Source: Bradyrhizobium tropiciagri (GTDB lineage: Bacteria; Pseudomonadota; Alphaproteobacteria; Rhizobiales; Xanthobacteraceae). Taken from it: a stretch of DNA of 64,000 bases. This document shows, one piece after another, positions 62,267 to 64,000 of this stretch. The notes below the pieces were generated by a model that saw only the letters and a list, made by a program, of their open reading frames with translations, was not told where the DNA came from and did not search any database. Location: contig NZ_JAFCKH010000002.1 in assembly GCF_018130505.1 (NCBI RefSeq), positions 496,001-560,000 on the forward strand, read 5' to 3'. The translations under genes were made by a program, and so were the position numbers. The stretch's first letter is position 1. The number at the start of each line of letters is the position of its first letter.

Positions 62267-62353
62267 GTAGCCCGGATGGAGCGAAGCGCAATCCGGGACG
62301 GTCTATCCGCGGTCAGAGCGGTCCCGGATTTCGCTTCGCTCCATCCGGGCTAC
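62267..62353. repeat. dispersed palindrome, 'gtagcccggatg' family
   Basis: gtagcccggatggagcgaag pairs with cttcgctccatccgggctac. It lies between lepB and the MmcQ-type gene. Confidence 0.85.
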
Positions 62354-62372
62354 GAAGCTACAAGACCTTGGC

Positions 62373-63149
62373 TCACTGCACCGAGGTGAAGAACCGGGCG
62401 AGGCGGAAGCCGGAGAACCACGTGTAGATCGGCTGGCTGCGGATGCCCATGTCCCAGGACCCGACCACCGCGTCGGCGCGGCCGATCAGATTGTCGATCG
62501 GCAGCAGGCCGACGCCGCCGTCGCGCACCGGCACGCGGCTGTCGGCGGAATTATCGCGGTTGTCGCCGAGCACGAACAGCTTGCCGGGCGGCACGGTCAC
62601 TTCGGCGGTGTTGTCGAGCCGGCCGTTGTCGCGGATCTTGAAGATCGCGTGGCTGACGCCGTTCGGCAGCGTCTCGATATAGCGATTGGCGTCCTCGCCG
62701 CCGCCGCGATCGTCTTCGGCGAAGCCGGTGCCGTCGGGCTTGAGCGCTGCCGGGCGGTCATTGATGAAGAGCTGGCCCTGCCGCATCTGGATGCGGTCGC
62801 CGGGCAGTCCGACCACGCGCTTGACCCAGGCCTGCGAACGGTCGCCCGGCCAGCGGAACACGACCACATCGCCGCGCTTCGGTGTCTCGCCGAACACGCG
62901 GCCGGTCTCCGGCAGCGTGATCTGGATCGGCAGCGAAGCCGCGCCGTAGCCATAGGGATATTTCGAGGCGACCAGCGCGTCGCCGATCAAGAGCGTCGGC
63001 TCCATCGAGCCTGACGGCACGTAGAACGGCTCGGCGATCGCGCCCTTGGCAAGGAACACGACGGCCACGATCGCAACCAGTTGTGCGGCCTGGCCGCGCC
63101 AGGTCGATTGCTTCGGCTTCGCCGTCGCCACCTCGTTTCCGCTGCTCAC
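62373..63149 (-). CDS. lepB: signal peptidase I
   Basis: The 258-residue protease removes signal peptides from exported proteins at the inner membrane. It starts at GTG 63149 (GGAGG 9 bases upstream), sharing one base with the tldD stop. One N-terminal membrane helix (about 22-38) is followed by the catalytic serine S48 (YVPSGSMEPTL), lysine K110 (AWVKRVVGLPGDRI), and the GDNRDNSADSR box near the C-terminus. Translation is probably coupled to tldD. The window lacks the lepA/rnc neighbours seen elsewhere, and a second copy may exist. Confidence 0.93.
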   Translation of the reverse strand: MSSGNEVATAKPKQSTWRGQAAQLVAIVAVVFLAKGAIAEPFYVPSGSMEPTLLIGDALVASKYPYGYGAASLPIQITLPETGRVFGETPKRGDVVVFRWPGDRSQAWVKRVVGLPGDRIQMRQGQLFINDRPAALKPDGTGFAEDDRGGGEDANRYIETLPNGVSHAIFKIRDNGRLDNTAEVTVPPGKLFVLGDNRDNSADSRVPVRDGGVGLLPIDNLIGRADAVVGSWDMGIRSQPIYTWFSGFRLARFFTSVQ

Positions 63150-64000
63150 TAGCCTGTTCCTCCGACCGTAATCCGTTCCATCCGCAACGTCGGCTGGCCG
63201 ACGCCGACCGGCACGCCCTGACCGTTCTTGCCGCAGGTGCCGATTCCCGTATCGAGCGCAAGATCGTTGCCGATCATGGTGATCCTGTGGAGATCGGTCG
63301 GCCCGTTGCCGATCAGCATGGCGCCCTTCAGCGGCGCGCCGAGCTTGCCGTCCTCGATCATGTAGGCCTCGGTGCACTGGAACACGTATTTGCCCGAGGT
63401 GATGTCGACCTGGCCGCCGCCGAAATTGGCGGCATACATGCCCTTCTTCACCGAGCTGATGATCTCGGCCGGGTCGCGGTCGCCCGACAGCATGTAGGTG
63501 TTGGTCATGCGCGGCATCGGCACATGGGCGTAGCTCTGCCGCCGGCCGTTGCCGGTCGGCTTCATGCCCATCAGGCGCGCGTTCTGGCGATCCTGCATGT
63601 AGCCGACCAGGATGCCGTCCTCGATCAGCACGGTGCGGTTGGTCGGCGTGCCCTCGTCGTCGATCGACAGCGAGCCACGGCGCGAGGCCATGGTGCCGTC
63701 ATCGACCACGGTGACGCCCTTGGCCGCGACCTGCTTGCCCATCAATCCCGCAAAGGCCGAGGTCTGCTTGCGGTTGAAGTCGCCCTCGAGCCCGTGGCCG
63801 ACGGCTTCATGCAGCATCACGCCGGGCCAGCCGGCGCCGAGCACCACATCCATCTCGCCGGCCGGCGCCGGCACCGATTCCAGGTTGACCAGCGCTTCGC
63901 GCAACGCGCCGTCGGCGGCGTCGCGCCAGGCCTTGGTCTCGATGAAGCGGGCATAGCCCTCGCGGCCGCCATAGCCCTTGCTGCCGCTCTCCTGCCGGTC
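63149..64000 (-). CDS. tldD: metalloprotease TldD (3' part; 5' end beyond the window)
   Basis: The frame is open from the window edge (reading [20 protein letters not shown]) to TAG at 63149-63151, about 283 residues. The zinc motif [11 protein letters not shown] is present (H-E-x-x-x-H), followed by [20 protein letters not shown] and [20 protein letters not shown]. With TldE it degrades unfolded peptides and matures peptide products such as microcin B17. The internal TTG at 63904 is not the start. Confidence 0.92.
   Translation of the reverse strand, partial: DRQESGSKGYGGREGYARFIETKAWRDAADGALREALVNLESVPAPAGEMDVVLGAGWPGVMLHEAVGHGLEGDFNRKQTSAFAGLMGKQVAAKGVTVVDDGTMASRRGSLSIDDEGTPTNRTVLIEDGILVGYMQDRQNARLMGMKPTGNGRRQSYAHVPMPRMTNTYMLSGDRDPAEIISSVKKGMYAANFGGGQVDITSGKYVFQCTEAYMIEDGKLGAPLKGAMLIGNGPTDLHRITMIGNDLALDTGIGTCGKNGQGVPVGVGQPTLRMERITVGGTG

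Overview
The window reads as a chromosome segment from an alphaproteobacterium of the Bradyrhizobium/Nitrobacteraceae type. The evidence is high GC with strong GC3 bias, a class I lysyl-tRNA synthetase, a PodJ-like coiled-coil/Sel1 protein, the four-gene ligase/exonuclease/helicase/PdeM repair set, a beta-oxidation operon, and many dispersed palindromic repeats of the 'gtagcccggatgNagcgaagcg' and 'gtcgtcccggcgaaagc' kinds. I found no rRNA, tRNA or CRISPR array. The organism call is inferred from gene content and style, not from a marker gene.

Layout. 0-2.6 kb: small, mostly unrecognised genes. 2.9-10.7 kb: core genes (FAD-dependent dehydrogenase, Clp-like periplasmic protein, SCO1-type copper chaperone, solute-binding protein, lysS, class II aldolase). 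10.9-13.6 kb: an S24/LexA-like repressor whose upstream region is interrupted by a complete 2059-bp IS1595-family element. This has 25-bp perfect inverted repeats, an 8-bp AATTATTA target duplication, a twice-frameshifted transposase and two non-transposase genes. 13.8-20.9 kb: DUF952 protein, pyrD, MATE exporter, small membrane protein, ATP-dependent DNA ligase plus its exonuclease, and a TPR methyltransferase.

21.006-35.019 kb is a 14-kb integrated element bounded by direct repeats CTCCCACAAGGGGA. It has landed in one arm of a dispersed chromosomal palindrome. Its left half is an orderly plus-strand module: tyrosine integrase, unknown gene, AlpA-like HTH protein, a winged-helix initiator-like protein with five 10-bp iterons inside its own gene (the lambda O/ori arrangement), then short translationally coupled genes. 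Its right half is cargo: a DUF5131 three-Cys protein converging on and overlapping its partner TcmP, then a minus-strand set of HExxH metalloprotease, SRAP (YedK/HMCES) protein, GIY-YIG protein and zinc-ribbon protein. Next come a two-gene unit ending in a RarA C-terminal-domain-like protein, a PIN-domain protein and a small secreted protein. No capsid, terminase, relaxase or conjugation gene is present, so the element looks like a satellite-type or other small replicating integrative element.

35.1-64 kb returns to core genes: amino-acid binding protein, the Lhr-type helicase and PdeM nuclease that belong functionally with the ligase and exonuclease at 17-20 kb, LysR/EamA/MBL genes, an atypical NRAMP-like transporter, the TIGR02186/TauE pair, a second Clp-like membrane protein and a 1208-aa PodJ-like protein. 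A PadR regulator diverges from a beta-oxidation operon (NTF2-like, acyl-CoA dehydrogenase, thiolase, FadB-type). A MarR regulator diverges from a GST. Then follow gshA, a PAN-domain protein, a nucleotidyltransferase-like protein, an MmcQ/YjbR protein, lepB and the 3' part of tldD, which runs off the window.

The most interesting region is the 14-kb element: its putative origin inside the initiator gene, the RNA hairpins ahead of the AlpA-like gene, and its repair/defence-flavoured cargo.
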